Origin: Anaerolineae bacterium
Lineage (GTDB): Bacteria; Chloroflexota; Anaerolineae; Promineifilales; Promineifilaceae
Length of the DNA: 41,749 nt
Direction: 5' to 3'
Assembly: GCA_019637635.1 (NCBI GenBank)
Contig: JAHBVI010000055.1
Coordinates: 1 to 41,749, forward strand
Shown: piece after piece, positions 9,112 through 17,609 of the stretch
Layout of the letters: every line of letters begins with the position of its first letter
Position numbering within the stretch: the first letter of the stretch is position 1
The notes under the pieces: model-generated
Databases searched by the model: none
Seen by the model: the letters and a program-made list of their open reading frames with translations, nothing else
Told to the model about the DNA's origin: nothing
Translations under genes and position numbers: made by a program

Positions 9112-9831
9112 ATGACGATTCGTGTAACCATTTGGAACGAGTACCGACATGAAAAGCAGTCGGCGAAGGTGCAGGAGATTTACCCGGAAGGGATGCACAC
9201 ACCCATTGCCAGCTACTTGCAGGGGCAGGGGATGAGTGTGCGGGTGGCGACATTGGATGAACCGGAACATGGATTGAGCACGGCCGTACTCGACCAAACC
9301 GACGTCCTCACCTGGTGGGGGCATCTGGCGCATGGCGAAGTCAGCGATGAGATCGTAGACCGGGTGCAGGCGCGGGTGCTGGCGGGCATGGGGCTGATTG
9401 TGCTGCACTCCGGCCACTTCTCCAAAATTTTCCAACGGCTCATGGGTACCACCTGCAACCTGAAATGGCGCGAAGCCGGTGAATTGGAACGGCTGTGGGT
9501 GGTTGCGCCCGGCCATCCCATCACCGAAGGGTTGGGTGAGTATTTCGAGATTCCCCAGGCAGAGATGTACGGCGAATTTTTTGATATTCCCCAGCCGGAG
9601 ACGCTGGTTTTTGTCAGTTGGTTTGCCGGGGGCGAGGTGTTTCGCAGCGGCTGCTGTTACCAGCGCGGGCAGGGCAGAATTTTCTACTTCCGCCCCGGCC
9701 ACGAGACGTACCCCATTTATTACCAGGATGAGGTGCTGCGGGTGATTGGCAATGCCGTGAAGTGGGCCGCGCCGGTTGCTCGGCCACCGGTGCAGTTTGG
9801 GCATCGGCCACAGGGAAGCATGTCTGGATAA
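9112..9831 (+). CDS. ThuA-like domain protein
   Basis: A 239-residue protein of the glutamine-amidotransferase-like ThuA family: IRVTIWNEYRHEK at the start, DVLTWWGH, GLIVLHSGHFSKIF and the late GRIFYFRPGHETYP. ThuA proteins occur in trehalose and other disaccharide catabolic operons with Gfo/Idh dehydrogenases and are linked to keto-sugar metabolism, though no reaction is firmly assigned. The strong ribosome-binding site GAGGAGGAAG supports the ATG. It probably belongs functionally with the dehydrogenase two genes upstream, with the nuclease gene inserted between them. Confidence 0.87.
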   Translation: MTIRVTIWNEYRHEKQSAKVQEIYPEGMHTPIASYLQGQGMSVRVATLDEPEHGLSTAVLDQTDVLTWWGHLAHGEVSDEIVDRVQARVLAGMGLIVLHSGHFSKIFQRLMGTTCNLKWREAGELERLWVVAPGHPITEGLGEYFEIPQAEMYGEFFDIPQPETLVFVSWFAGGEVFRSGCCYQRGQGRIFYFRPGHETYPIYYQDEVLRVIGNAVKWAAPVARPPVQFGHRPQGSMSG

Positions 9832-9879
9832 AAAAAGAGACAACACGGGCGGAAGATCACCGCAGCCGGGGCTGAACCT

Positions 9880-9912
9880 GGTGGCTGGCACAAGCCGCCA
9901 GTCACCAGTCAC
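9880..9912. repeat. Short intergenic inverted repeat (GTCACCA units)
   Basis: GGTGGCTGGC pairs with GCCAGTCACC at nine of ten positions, followed by GTCACCAGTCAC direct units. It sits between the ThuA-like gene and trmFO. Confidence 0.6.
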
Positions 9913-9927
9913 TATTTTCACAGATGT

Positions 9928-9935
9928 GATAAAAT
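9928..9935 (+). promoter_or_regulatory. Candidate -10 element of trmFO (possible leaderless start)
   Basis: GATAAAAT lies so that transcription would begin at or next to the ATG at 9943. No Shine-Dalgarno sequence is present before that ATG. Confidence 0.4.
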
Positions 9936-9942
9936 CCCGCCC

Positions 9943-11289
9943 ATGCACACAGCGTTGATCGTAATTGGTGGCGGCCTGGCGGGGGCCGAAGCGGCCTGGC
10001 AGGCCGCCGAACTGGGCGTGCCGGTGCGTCTGTATGAAATGCGACCCCGGCAAGAAACGCCTGCCCATACTACCCCCTGGCTGGCAGAACTGGTATGCAG
10101 CAACTCGCTTGGCTCCGTCTTGGCGGATAAAGCGCCCGGCCTGCTCAAGACAGAACTGCGCGGGTTGGGGTCGTTGATATTGGCCTGCGCCCAGGAAACG
10201 GCCGTGCCCGCCGGTTCCTCTCTGGCTGTAGACCGTGACCTGTTTGCGCAGCGGGTGACGGAAAAAATAGAGAGCCACCCCTTGATTGAACTGGTGCGGG
10301 AGGAAGTCACGGCCGTGCCCCCCACCCCCACCATCATCGCCAGCGGCCCCCTCACCTCCTCCGCTCTGGCGACCAGCATCAGCGAACTGACCGGGCAGCA
10401 GCACCTCTACTTTTATGACGCCCTCTCCCCCATTGTGCAGGCAGACAGCATTGATATGTCCATCGCCTTTCGCGATTCCCGTTATGATCGCGGTGAACAG
10501 GAAGAAGGGGATTACATCAACTGCCCCCTGAACAAAGAGGAGTATTTTGCTTTTCAGGAAGCGTTGTTAGCCGCCGAAACGATCACCTTGAAGCAGTTTG
10601 AACAGGAAGACCCCCACTTTTTTGAAGGCTGTATGCCCATCGAGCAAATCGCCCGGCGTGGCGACAAGGCGTTGGCCTTTGGCCCCATGCGCCCGGTGGG
10701 GTTGGTGGACCCACGCACGGGGGTACGGCCGTATGCCGTGGTGCAATTGCGCCAGGATAATCTGATTGGTTCGTTGTACAATATCGTTGGCTTCCAGACC
10801 AACCTGCGCTGGGGTGAACAAAAGCGCGTCTTGCGCCTGATTCCCGGCCTGCAAAACGCCGAATTTATGCGTTACGGCATGATGCACCGCAATACCTACA
10901 TCAACGCGCCACATTTGTTGCATCCTTCGCTGCAATATCGCGGCCGCGCCGACCTCTTTTTTGCCGGGCAGATTACCGGCGTTGAGGGGTACATGGGCAA
11001 TGCCGCCACCGGCTGGCTGGCGGGCGTGAACGCCGCCCGGCTGCTGAAGGGGCAACTGCCCGTCATCCTGCCGCCCACCACCATGCTGGGCGCGCTTTGC
11101 CATTATGTGACTCATGCCGAAGCCGGCCATTTCCAGCCGATGAAGGCCAATTTTGGCCTGCTGCCGCCGCCGCAGCATGATTTACCCAAGTCCGAGCGGT
11201 ACCGCTGGTACAGCGAACGCGCCCTGACTGCCCTGCGCCGTTTCGCCCGCGCAAATGGTATCACGTGTCAGGTGTCAAGTCCCACGTGA
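9943..11289 (+). CDS. trmFO: TrmFO, folate-dependent tRNA m5U54 methyltransferase
   Basis: The 448-residue protein starts with the FAD dinucleotide-binding motif VIGGGLAGAEAAWQ and keeps family hallmarks: ELVCSNSLGS with C52, GSSLAVDRDLFA, YINCPLNKEEY, FFEGCMPIEQIARRG with C230, and the late FAGQITGVEGYMGNAATGW. TrmFO transfers a methylene group from 5,10-methylene-THF to uridine 54 of tRNA, with C52 and C230 matching the two catalytic cysteines known in the family. It acts alone in the cytoplasm. The last eight or so residues (TCQVSSPT) are spelled by the intergenic GACACTC repeat, so the natural end has been replaced. The start is the first ATG after a candidate -10, without a ribosome-binding site. 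Confidence 0.95.
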   Translation: MHTALIVIGGGLAGAEAAWQAAELGVPVRLYEMRPRQETPAHTTPWLAELVCSNSLGSVLADKAPGLLKTELRGLGSLILACAQETAVPAGSSLAVDRDLFAQRVTEKIESHPLIELVREEVTAVPPTPTIIASGPLTSSALATSISELTGQQHLYFYDALSPIVQADSIDMSIAFRDSRYDRGEQEEGDYINCPLNKEEYFAFQEALLAAETITLKQFEQEDPHFFEGCMPIEQIARRGDKALAFGPMRPVGLVDPRTGVRPYAVVQLRQDNLIGSLYNIVGFQTNLRWGEQKRVLRLIPGLQNAEFMRYGMMHRNTYINAPHLLHPSLQYRGRADLFFAGQITGVEGYMGNAATGWLAGVNAARLLKGQLPVILPPTTMLGALCHYVTHAEAGHFQPMKANFGLLPPPQHDLPKSERYRWYSERALTALRRFARANGITCQVSSPT

Positions 11290-11350
11290 CACCTGACACT
11301 TGACACTCGACACATGACACTCGACACATGACACTCGACACATGACACTC
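11264..11350. repeat. GACACTC/GACACAT heptamer array with inverted copy
   Basis: An opposite-strand arm (TGTCAGGTGTCAAGT) inside the 3' end of trmFO faces about nine tandem heptamers (GACACCT, GACACTT, then alternating GACACTC and GACACAT). It ends just before the ribosome-binding site of the kinase gene. It is the clearest seven-base periodicity in the window. Confidence 0.92.
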
Positions 11351-11367
11351 TTCAAGGAGACGCCTCT

Positions 11368-12561
11368 GTGGCTGAAGGATTGAATCTATGGTTACGCCAG
11401 AATGCGGCCGTGTTGTGCAGCGCCACGCTGCGCCGCGCCCCCAATATGCTGGTGGACGAAGATGATCTCTTTGAATTCCTGGCGTTGCTGGCCGACAGCG
11501 TGATGGCGCTGCCGGAAATGCAGTTAGCCAATGTACAATCCTGGGCGTTAACCAGTATTGGGCATGATGCGCGGGGGGCATATGATTGGCTGGTGGTGCT
11601 GCGGGTGCTGAAACAAGAGATTATTGCTCGCCTGGAACGGCAGTTCCCGCCGCAGGAAACGCTGCGCGCCATGCGTCAGTTGGACGACATTCTCACCTAC
11701 GCCGTCATCGAAGCCTCGCAGTTAGCCACCGACATTCAGCGCGCCGACCTGATTGAGCATATGGTCCAACTGCGTCGCCAGGAAGACCGGCTGGAAGAGA
11801 CAAAGACCAAATTTATCGCCGTGGCCGCCCACGAATTGAAAACACCGTTGACCATCATTGAAGGGTATGCCAACATTTTGCGGGCGGAATTAAAAAATGA
11901 ACCACGCCTGAACGTTTATCTGGATGGCTTTAACAATGGCTTCCGCCGGATGCGGGAAGTGATCGGCGACCTGATTGATGTTTCGCTCCTTGACTTGAAG
12001 TCGTTTGAGATCAAGTACCGGGAAATTAGCCTGGAACGGGCGGTGTTAATGACGGCCGACAGTTTGAACAGATATTTCGCCGAGCGCCAGGTGCAATTGG
12101 TTGTCATGCCTTTTGGCGTCCCCTCCAGCACTTACGGTGATGAGGAGAAGTTGAAAAAGGCGCTGACGAAAGTGCTGATGAATGGGCTGAAATATACGCC
12201 AGACGGGGGCCGGGTGACGGTCACGGCCGTGCCCACCCGTCAGGATGAATCGTCCGATGAGATGGGCGGTTTTCTGGACATTCAAATAACGGATACCGGC
12301 ATTGGCATCGCCGCCGAAAATCTGGAAATGATCTTTGAGAAATTTGGCAGCGCCGCCGACGCCAGCCTGCACTCCTCCAGCAAGACTAACTTCAAAGGGG
12401 GCGGCCCCGGCCTGGGGCTGCCCATTGCCAGAGGCATCATTGAAGCGCACGGTGGGCATATTTGGGCGCAAAGCGTCGGGCACGACGAAGAGACCTGCCC
12501 CGGCAGCACCTTTCATATTGAACTGCCACTCTGGTTGAAAGAGCCGATGTGGGGCATGTAA
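11368..12561 (+). CDS. Soluble sensor histidine kinase
   Basis: A 397-residue kinase with no membrane segment, starting with GTG after a good AGGAGA site. Residues 1-130 form an alpha-helical sensor region I do not recognise (RsbR- or GAF-like is possible). The HisKA H-box is FIAVAAHELKTPLTIIEGY with H155. The ATPase domain shows the N-box LMNGLKYTPDGG, G1 DTGIGIAAENLEMIFEKFG and G2 GGGPGLGLPIARGIIEAHGG. It autophosphorylates H155 and would pass the phosphate to a response regulator, but none is encoded nearby, so it is an orphan within this window. Confidence 0.92.
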   Translation: MAEGLNLWLRQNAAVLCSATLRRAPNMLVDEDDLFEFLALLADSVMALPEMQLANVQSWALTSIGHDARGAYDWLVVLRVLKQEIIARLERQFPPQETLRAMRQLDDILTYAVIEASQLATDIQRADLIEHMVQLRRQEDRLEETKTKFIAVAAHELKTPLTIIEGYANILRAELKNEPRLNVYLDGFNNGFRRMREVIGDLIDVSLLDLKSFEIKYREISLERAVLMTADSLNRYFAERQVQLVVMPFGVPSSTYGDEEKLKKALTKVLMNGLKYTPDGGRVTVTAVPTRQDESSDEMGGFLDIQITDTGIGIAAENLEMIFEKFGSAADASLHSSSKTNFKGGGPGLGLPIARGIIEAHGGHIWAQSVGHDEETCPGSTFHIELPLWLKEPMWGM

Positions 12562-12614
12562 ATGAGCGGTAAGCAGTGAGCAGTAAGCGGTAGACACGAC
12601 TGCTCACTTCTCAC
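12562..12614. repeat. GAGCAGTAAGCGGT-type intergenic repeat
   Basis: Degenerate units GAGCGGTAAGCAGTGAGCAG are followed by the inverted CTGCTCACTTCTCAC. Same unit family as 2364-2386. The kinase stop codon is directly before it. Confidence 0.8.
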
Positions 12615-12634
12615 AATCTACATTTGAAAGGGAT

Positions 12635-14248
12635 ATGATGGACATTATTCTGCAAAATGCCGTAGAACGGGTGGTGGTGTATCCAGATCGGGCGCGGGTC
12701 ACGGCCGTAGCCGACTGTGAACTGGAAATGGGCGCCCACCGGCTGTTAGTGGACGAACTGCCCCTGGTGTTGGAGCCGGAATCGGTGCGGGTGGCCGGGC
12801 AGGGCACAGCACGGGTGCGCATTCAAAGTGTGGATGTGAACCGCCACTTTTACACGGAAACCCCGGCCGCCCAGGCGCGTGACCTGGAATTGCAAATTGA
12901 GCAAATGCAGGACGAAATGCAGGTCTTGGCCGACGAGATGGCCCGCTGGCAGGAGCATGGCAAATATCTGGACGGGCTGCGGGCGGCGACGACCGAATTT
13001 GCCAAAGGGTTGTCTCGTGGCCGCACGACCGTCACCGACCAGGCCCATTTGCTGGACTTTTTGCGCGACCAGGATGTGCAGATGCGCACGGCCGTGCGCG
13101 ACCTGAAAAAGCAGGAACGCGACCTGAAACGCCGCCTGCAAAAGTTACAAAACGAACTCAACCAACAACGTTCCGCCCGGCCGCGTGAACGATACCGGGC
13201 GGTGGTGGAGATCGAGGTGTTAACGGCCGGTTCGTTTCGGCCCGAAGTGACCTATGTGGTACACAACGCGGGCTGGCAGCCATTGTATGACGCCCGGCTG
13301 CGGCAAACGGACGCGGGGCAGACGGTGGAACTCAGCTATATTGCCCAGATTACGCAACAGACGGGCCAGGACTGGACGGCCGTGCAGCTCAGCGTCTCCA
13401 CGGCCCGGCCTGCCCTCAACCAGCAGTTGCCGGAACTATACCCCTGGTATCTGGATGTGTATATACCGCCGCCGCCGATGCCACCACCCCAGGCCCGCGC
13501 CAAAATGGCGGATAGGGCGGTCATGGCCGCGCCGGCGCCGGCTATGGCGGCGGCCGAGGCGTTTGTTATGGAAGAAGCCAGCTTTCAAGTGGCGGAAGCG
13601 GAGATTACGACAGCGTCTGTTAGCAGTGAGGGCACGGCCGTGACCTTCCAGGTGCCCAATCCCGCCGACATCCCCAGCGATGGCTCGCCACACAAAACCA
13701 CCTTGCAGCAGCTACAGCTTGATCCCAAACTGGATTATCTCTGTATGCCCAAACATACCGACGCGGTCTATCGCCGGGCAACCATTACCAACAGCGGCAG
13801 CGGGCCGCTGCTGGCCGGTTCCGCCAGCCTCTTTGTGGGGGACGAGTTTATCGGCCGCACCAATCTGGCCTACACGCCTACCGGTGGCGAATTAGAACTG
13901 CTGCTGGGCGTGGAAGAGCGTATCACTGTGGAGCGGGAATTGAAGAAACGGGAGGTGGATAAAAAGATGCTGCGCGATGTGCGCCGCACCCGGTTTGGTT
14001 ATGAGATAGAAATGGAGAATTTATTGGGCACGGCCGTGACCATTGAACTGCACGACCACATCCCCGTCTCTCGCAACGAGCAGATCAAAGTCCGGCTGGA
14101 AAACCCCCGCCCCCTACCGAGCGAACAGTCTGACTTGAACGAACTGGAATGGCGTCTGACCCTGCCCGCCGGGGCCAAACAAACCATCGTTTACGAATTT
14201 GTGGTGGAACACCCCCCGGTGCTGCGGATTACGGGGCTTTCTGAATAA
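12635..14248 (+). CDS. MuiA-family protein (DUF4140/DUF4139)
   Basis: A 537-residue protein of the mucoidy-inhibitor MuiA family. Residues 1-90 form the DUF4140 domain (ERVVVYPDRARVTAVADCEL). About 85-180 is a charged coiled coil (LELQIEQMQDEMQVLADEMA). From about 190 the DUF4139 part has VEIEVLTAGSFRPEVTYVVH and YNAGWQPLYD-like features, interrupted by a Pro/Ala-rich linker (IPPPPMPPPQ) near 275-310. The biochemical function of the family is unknown; the original link was to exopolysaccharide production. No signal peptide is seen. Two ATGs (12635, 12638) sit after AAAGGGA. No obvious operon partner. Confidence 0.85.
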   Translation: MMDIILQNAVERVVVYPDRARVTAVADCELEMGAHRLLVDELPLVLEPESVRVAGQGTARVRIQSVDVNRHFYTETPAAQARDLELQIEQMQDEMQVLADEMARWQEHGKYLDGLRAATTEFAKGLSRGRTTVTDQAHLLDFLRDQDVQMRTAVRDLKKQERDLKRRLQKLQNELNQQRSARPRERYRAVVEIEVLTAGSFRPEVTYVVHNAGWQPLYDARLRQTDAGQTVELSYIAQITQQTGQDWTAVQLSVSTARPALNQQLPELYPWYLDVYIPPPPMPPPQARAKMADRAVMAAPAPAMAAAEAFVMEEASFQVAEAEITTASVSSEGTAVTFQVPNPADIPSDGSPHKTTLQQLQLDPKLDYLCMPKHTDAVYRRATITNSGSGPLLAGSASLFVGDEFIGRTNLAYTPTGGELELLLGVEERITVERELKKREVDKKMLRDVRRTRFGYEIEMENLLGTAVTIELHDHIPVSRNEQIKVRLENPRPLPSEQSDLNELEWRLTLPAGAKQTIVYEFVVEHPPVLRITGLSE

Positions 14249-14249
14249 G

Positions 14250-14317
14250 AGGTAATCGGTAATCAGTGACCCGTAATCGGTAGATGGGCTAACCGATTGC
14301 CGATAACCGATTACCGA
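14250..14317. repeat. GTAATCG-family intergenic inverted repeat
   Basis: Left heptamers GTAATCG, GTAATCA and GTAATCG face right units AACCGAT, AACCGATTACC. It ends right before the GGAGG site that serves the ATT start of hflX. Confidence 0.87.
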
Positions 14318-14330
14318 AACGGAGGCAACT

Positions 14331-15641
14331 ATTACCCACAAAACATACCCAACCAACGAACCACGCGAACGCGCCTTTTTAGTGGGCGTGGAGTTTAAGC
14401 GGATACGGCCGTTGCTGACCGTACATGACAGCCTGGAAGAACTGGCGCGCCTCACCGATACCGCCGGGCTGGACGTCGTCGGCCAGACCTATCAACGACT
14501 GGATAAACCGGACAGCGCCACCTACATTGGCGCCGGTAAAGTCGAAGAAGTCAAAACGCTGGTCGGAGAATTGGACGCCAATGTTGTCATCTTTGATGAT
14601 GAATTGGAACCGCGCCACCAGCGCGAACTGGAAGAGATTTTTGGCGAGGAAGTCAAGGTTATTGACCGTACCGCTCTCATCCTGGACATCTTTGCCCAAC
14701 ACGCCCATACCCGCGAAGGTAAGCTGCAAGTGGAACTGGCGCAGCTAGAATACCGTGTTCCCCGGCTGACGCGCATGTGGACGCACCTGGCGCGGCAGGC
14801 CGGTGGGCGCGCCGGTGGCGGCATGAGCGGCGGCGTGGGGGTGCGCGGCCCTGGCGAAACCCAGCTAGAAGTAGACCGCCGCGAAATTCGCCGCCGCATC
14901 AGCGCCATCAAAGAAGATTTGGAAACGGTGCGCGCCCGGCGCGACGACGCCCGCACTAAGCGCCAGCAAACGGAACTGACCGTTGTCGCCATTGTCGGCT
15001 ACACCAATGCCGGGAAATCCACGCTGTTGAACAAACTGAGCAATGCGGACGTGTTATCGGCGGACATGCTCTTTGCTACGCTGGATCCAACGACGCGCAA
15101 GGTGATCATGCCCAACGGCCGTGAAGTCCTCTTCACCGACACCGTTGGTTTCATCCAAAAGCTGCCCACCCAGATTGTGGCCGCCTTCCGCGCCACCCTG
15201 GAAGAGATTCGGGACGCCGATTTGCTGCTGCACGTGGTAGACGCCACCCATCCCCATGTGGTGGCGCAGGTGGAATCGGTGGAAGACACCCTGGCCGAAT
15301 TGGAAGTAGACCATCTGCCTATGGTGGTCGCCCTGAACAAAATAGATCAGCTTCCGGCCGACAGCGACATCGAGACGATTCTGGATTTAACCGTGCCCAC
15401 CGTGCGCATTTCTGCCCTGACCGGCGAAGGCATGGAGGCGCTGCTGTTAGCCATTGAAGCGGCCATGGTGGCGTTGTTGACGCCCATCTCCGTGCTGCTG
15501 CCGTATCAGCGGGGCGATTTGTTGTCCATGATGTATGAACGCGGTCAGGTGGACAGCGAGGAGCATGGGCAAGATGGGGTGCGAGTTTATGGACGTTTGC
15601 CCCATCGCCTGATACCATATTTTGAACCGTATCAAGTTTAG
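14331..15641 (+). CDS. hflX: HflX GTPase, probably starting at ATT
   Basis: Ribosome-associated GTPase of the HflX family, which splits or rescues stalled ribosomes. Visible G motifs are GYTNAGKST (G1), DTVGFIQKLP (G3), NKID (G4) and SALTGEG (G5). The N-terminal HflX domain (VGVEFKR onward) and the glycine-rich linker GGRAGGGMSGGVGVRGPGE are intact. The only standard start, GTG at 14382, has no ribosome-binding site and cuts the conserved ERAFLVGVEF start of the domain. ATT at 14331 lies five bases after GGAGG, in frame, with no ATG, GTG or TTG between. I therefore call ATT, giving 436 residues. ATT starts are rare and often tied to translational autoregulation. Confidence 0.9.
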   Translation: MTHKTYPTNEPRERAFLVGVEFKRIRPLLTVHDSLEELARLTDTAGLDVVGQTYQRLDKPDSATYIGAGKVEEVKTLVGELDANVVIFDDELEPRHQRELEEIFGEEVKVIDRTALILDIFAQHAHTREGKLQVELAQLEYRVPRLTRMWTHLARQAGGRAGGGMSGGVGVRGPGETQLEVDRREIRRRISAIKEDLETVRARRDDARTKRQQTELTVVAIVGYTNAGKSTLLNKLSNADVLSADMLFATLDPTTRKVIMPNGREVLFTDTVGFIQKLPTQIVAAFRATLEEIRDADLLLHVVDATHPHVVAQVESVEDTLAELEVDHLPMVVALNKIDQLPADSDIETILDLTVPTVRISALTGEGMEALLLAIEAAMVALLTPISVLLPYQRGDLLSMMYERGQVDSEEHGQDGVRVYGRLPHRLIPYFEPYQV

Positions 15642-15645
15642 ACGC

Positions 15646-15678
15646 AGAAGTTTAACTTCTCACAGAAGTTGAACTTCT
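15646..15678. repeat. Duplicated palindrome AGAAGTTnAACTTCT
   Basis: Two nearly identical 15-bp palindromes, AGAAGTTTAACTTCT and AGAAGTTGAACTTCT, three bases apart, directly after the hflX stop. It could be a terminator, a protein-binding site or another member of the intergenic repeats. Confidence 0.85.
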
Positions 15679-15692
15679 CCATATGGTGACTA

Positions 15693-15893
15693 ATGAACAA
15701 ACTACTGGACACATTGAGCGAGTTTCTGGCGAAGTATCCGGGTTTGCTGCCGTTGATTGGGCTGGCTTTCATCATCTTGAACCTGGTGTTGCAGTTTTTT
15801 CAGGGCTTTTGGATTGTGGAAAGTAATTTGTTTTTGCACATTGGGTTAATTATCAGTTTGCTCGGCATTTTGTTGATTCGCCCGCTGGGGTAG
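15693..15893 (+). CDS. Small two-helix membrane protein, unknown function
   Basis: A 66-residue protein with two hydrophobic segments, LLPLIGLAFIILNLVLQFF and FLHIGLIISLLGILLIRPLG, joined by a short polar stretch. I do not recognise a family. The amphipathic start (MNKLLDTLSEFLAKYPG) is typical of small integral membrane proteins. It follows hflX by about 50 bases and may share its transcript. Upstream signals are weak. Confidence 0.6.
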   Translation: MNKLLDTLSEFLAKYPGLLPLIGLAFIILNLVLQFFQGFWIVESNLFLHIGLIISLLGILLIRPLG

Positions 15894-15920
15894 GGGATAG
15901 ATCATTATCACGTCTTTTTA

Positions 15921-15973
15921 GAGATCAGGAGATTGAGAGTTTAAGAGATTCAATCTCTCAATCTCCTGATCTC
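15921..15973. repeat. GAGATCAGGAGATTGAGAG inverted repeat
   Basis: A perfect 19-bp stem: the arm at 15921-15939 is exactly complementary to 15955-15973, with a 15-nt loop. More GAGATT-type units flank it. It sits between the small membrane gene and the peptidase gene. Confidence 0.9.
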
Positions 15974-15989
15974 CCAATCTCCAGGTTCC

Positions 15990-17150
15990 ATGAGCTCTAT
16001 TCCCACATTGGCCGCACACCCCCTCATAAAACCCCTTCTGGCCGCTTTTCATCCGATGCGTGACCAGGTGGTTGACCTGGCCATGGCCATACAGCAAATC
16101 CCGGCGCCTACCTTTGCGGAGGCGGCGCGGGCCGCTTTTATTGGGCAGCAGTTCACGGCCGTGCCCCTGCAAGATGTGTTCCAGGATGAACTGCATAATG
16201 TGTACGGCCGTTTGCCCTCTACCAATCCCACCCAACCGCCCGTCATCATTTCTGCCCACAGCGATACGGTGTTCCCCATCGAAACAGACCTGACGGTGCG
16301 GCGCGACGGCCGTTACGTCTATGGCCCCGGTATTGCCGATAACTCCACCGGTGTGGCCGGTATCATCACCCTGGCAAAGGTTTTACAAGACGCCGCTTTG
16401 AACCTGCCTGCCGATCTCTGGTTTGTGTCTAATGTGGGTGAAGAAGGGCTGGGTGATTTGCGCGGGATGCGGGCGGTCGTCGAGCGGTTTGGCGCGCGCG
16501 CCACCTACATCGTCGTGGAAGGCGGCCTGTATGGACAGGTCTCGCACCAGGGTATTGGCGTGCGCCGCTTTAAGCTGACGGTGGAGACGCCTGGTGGCCA
16601 TTCCTGGGGCAACTTTGGCGCCCGCAGCGCCGTGCATGAACTGGCGCGGCTCATCGTGGCCATTGACCGGTTGGTCGTGCCCAAAACTCCCAAAACGACT
16701 TATAACGTGGGGGTAATTGAAGGGGGTACCTCCATTAACACAGTGGCCCAATCGGCCAGCGGTTTGTTGGATTTGCGTTCGGAATCACCGGCGGAACTGG
16801 AGAGTCTGGTCACGGCCGTGAGCCAGATTATCGAGCAGGCCAACAAACGCAAAGATGTCCGGGTGCGCATGGAACTGATTGGCAATCGGCCGGCGGGCCT
16901 GCTGCCGGCAGACGCGCCCCTGGTGCAAGCGGCGGTAGCGGCGCTGCAAGCCGTTGGCTGCGCCCATCCACGCCTGATTGCCAGCAGCACCGACGCCAAC
17001 GTACCGCTCAGTGAGGGGTATACGGCCGTGTGCATTGGCCTGGCCGAATCCCATCATGCCCACCGCCTGGATGAATACCTCGACCCCCACCACCTGCCCA
17101 ACGGCCTGGGCCAACTTTTGCTGCTGACATTGGAAGCAGCCGGGGCATAA
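15990..17150 (+). CDS. M20-family metallopeptidase
   Basis: A 386-residue two-zinc exopeptidase/deacylase of the M20 family. The metal-site motifs are in order: H90 and D92 (IISAHSDTVFP), D117 (GIADNSTGVAG), the catalytic and metal-binding E151-E152 (SNVGEEGLGDLRG), an acidic residue in VVEGG near 177, and the C-terminal histidine in ESHHAHRLDEY. The inserted dimerisation (lid) domain runs from about 190 to 300 (VETPGGHSWGNFG). PepT- or carboxypeptidase G2-like substrates are likely. No signal peptide, so cytoplasmic. It is followed at once by a terminator. Confidence 0.93.
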   Translation: MSSIPTLAAHPLIKPLLAAFHPMRDQVVDLAMAIQQIPAPTFAEAARAAFIGQQFTAVPLQDVFQDELHNVYGRLPSTNPTQPPVIISAHSDTVFPIETDLTVRRDGRYVYGPGIADNSTGVAGIITLAKVLQDAALNLPADLWFVSNVGEEGLGDLRGMRAVVERFGARATYIVVEGGLYGQVSHQGIGVRRFKLTVETPGGHSWGNFGARSAVHELARLIVAIDRLVVPKTPKTTYNVGVIEGGTSINTVAQSASGLLDLRSESPAELESLVTAVSQIIEQANKRKDVRVRMELIGNRPAGLLPADAPLVQAAVAALQAVGCAHPRLIASSTDANVPLSEGYTAVCIGLAESHHAHRLDEYLDPHHLPNGLGQLLLLTLEAAGA

Positions 17151-17155
17151 AATAA

Positions 17156-17180
17156 AAAACCGGCTTAATGAGCCGGTTTT
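17156..17180. terminator. Bidirectional intrinsic terminator
   Basis: AAAACCGGCT and AGCCGGTTTT form a 10-bp stem with a TAATG loop between the convergent peptidase and DUF433 genes. The T-run works on both strands. Confidence 0.88.
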
Positions 17181-17188
17181 GGTCTTAC

Positions 17189-17494
17189 TTACGGATGTTT
17201 TGCTTTTAGCCAGTTTTGTTCAATTCGTTCTTCTTCTTTTTCTTCTTCCTGAATTTGAGTATCAATCTCTATCTGGTTAGCATAATAGTAGGCTAATGCT
17301 GCATAAACTTGCGCCAGATTCAAGTGCCCAAACGTCTCAACGATCTCTTCTGGGCTGCGTCCAAGTTTATACCATCGGATAACACGATTAACCGTTATTC
17401 CAGTACCTGAAATAATTGCTTTACTTGTCTTTTCTTGAGGAGCCACTGAAATAAGCGAGCCTATCTCCTGTGCTTGAATTGCTGTCATAGCCAT
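17189..17494 (-). CDS. DUF433 antitoxin
   Basis: A 101-residue DUF433 protein: AIISGTGITVNRVIRWYKLGRSPEEIVETFGHLNLAQVYAALAYYYANQIEID is the full domain (residues 26-80), followed by a strongly acidic tail (QEEEKEEERIEQ). DUF433 proteins act as antitoxins to DUF5615 PIN-like toxins. The likely partner is encoded divergently at 17610, across a palindromic operator, rather than downstream as usual. Two ATGs lie two codons apart (MAMTA); either may be used. Base use is AT-rich and there is no ACGGCCGT octamer. Confidence 0.85.
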   Translation of the reverse strand: MAMTAIQAQEIGSLISVAPQEKTSKAIISGTGITVNRVIRWYKLGRSPEEIVETFGHLNLAQVYAALAYYYANQIEIDTQIQEEEKEEERIEQNWLKAKHP

Positions 17495-17532
17495 TAGTGT
17501 AAATGATTTATTTGCATTTGCCTATCTCAAGG

Positions 17533-17555
17533 CTATAATTTGTTACAAATTATAG
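17533..17555. promoter_or_regulatory. Palindromic operator with overlapping divergent -10 boxes
   Basis: CTATAATTTG, TTA spacer, CAAATTATAG is a perfect 10-bp inverted repeat between the divergent DUF433 and DUF5615 genes. TATAAT occurs on both strands within it (17534-17539 forward, 17554-17549 reverse), so a bound regulator would cover both promoters. Confidence 0.65.
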
Positions 17556-17609
17556 TATAGAGTATTTTATTGTCAAACTTTTGGTTGATAAATAGATGGC
17601 ACTGAAGTT

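Noticed and set aside
9097..10404. A 435-codon minus-strand frame over the ThuA-like gene and trmFO
   Set aside because: Both opposite genes have strong motif support; this frame shows none and crosses an intergenic repeat.
11264..11350. CRISPR-like regular repetition
   Set aside because: Units are seven bases without unique spacers and there are no cas genes, so it is a simple tandem repeat.
14382..14384. GTG start for hflX
   Set aside because: No ribosome-binding site, and it would remove conserved residues of the HflX domain.
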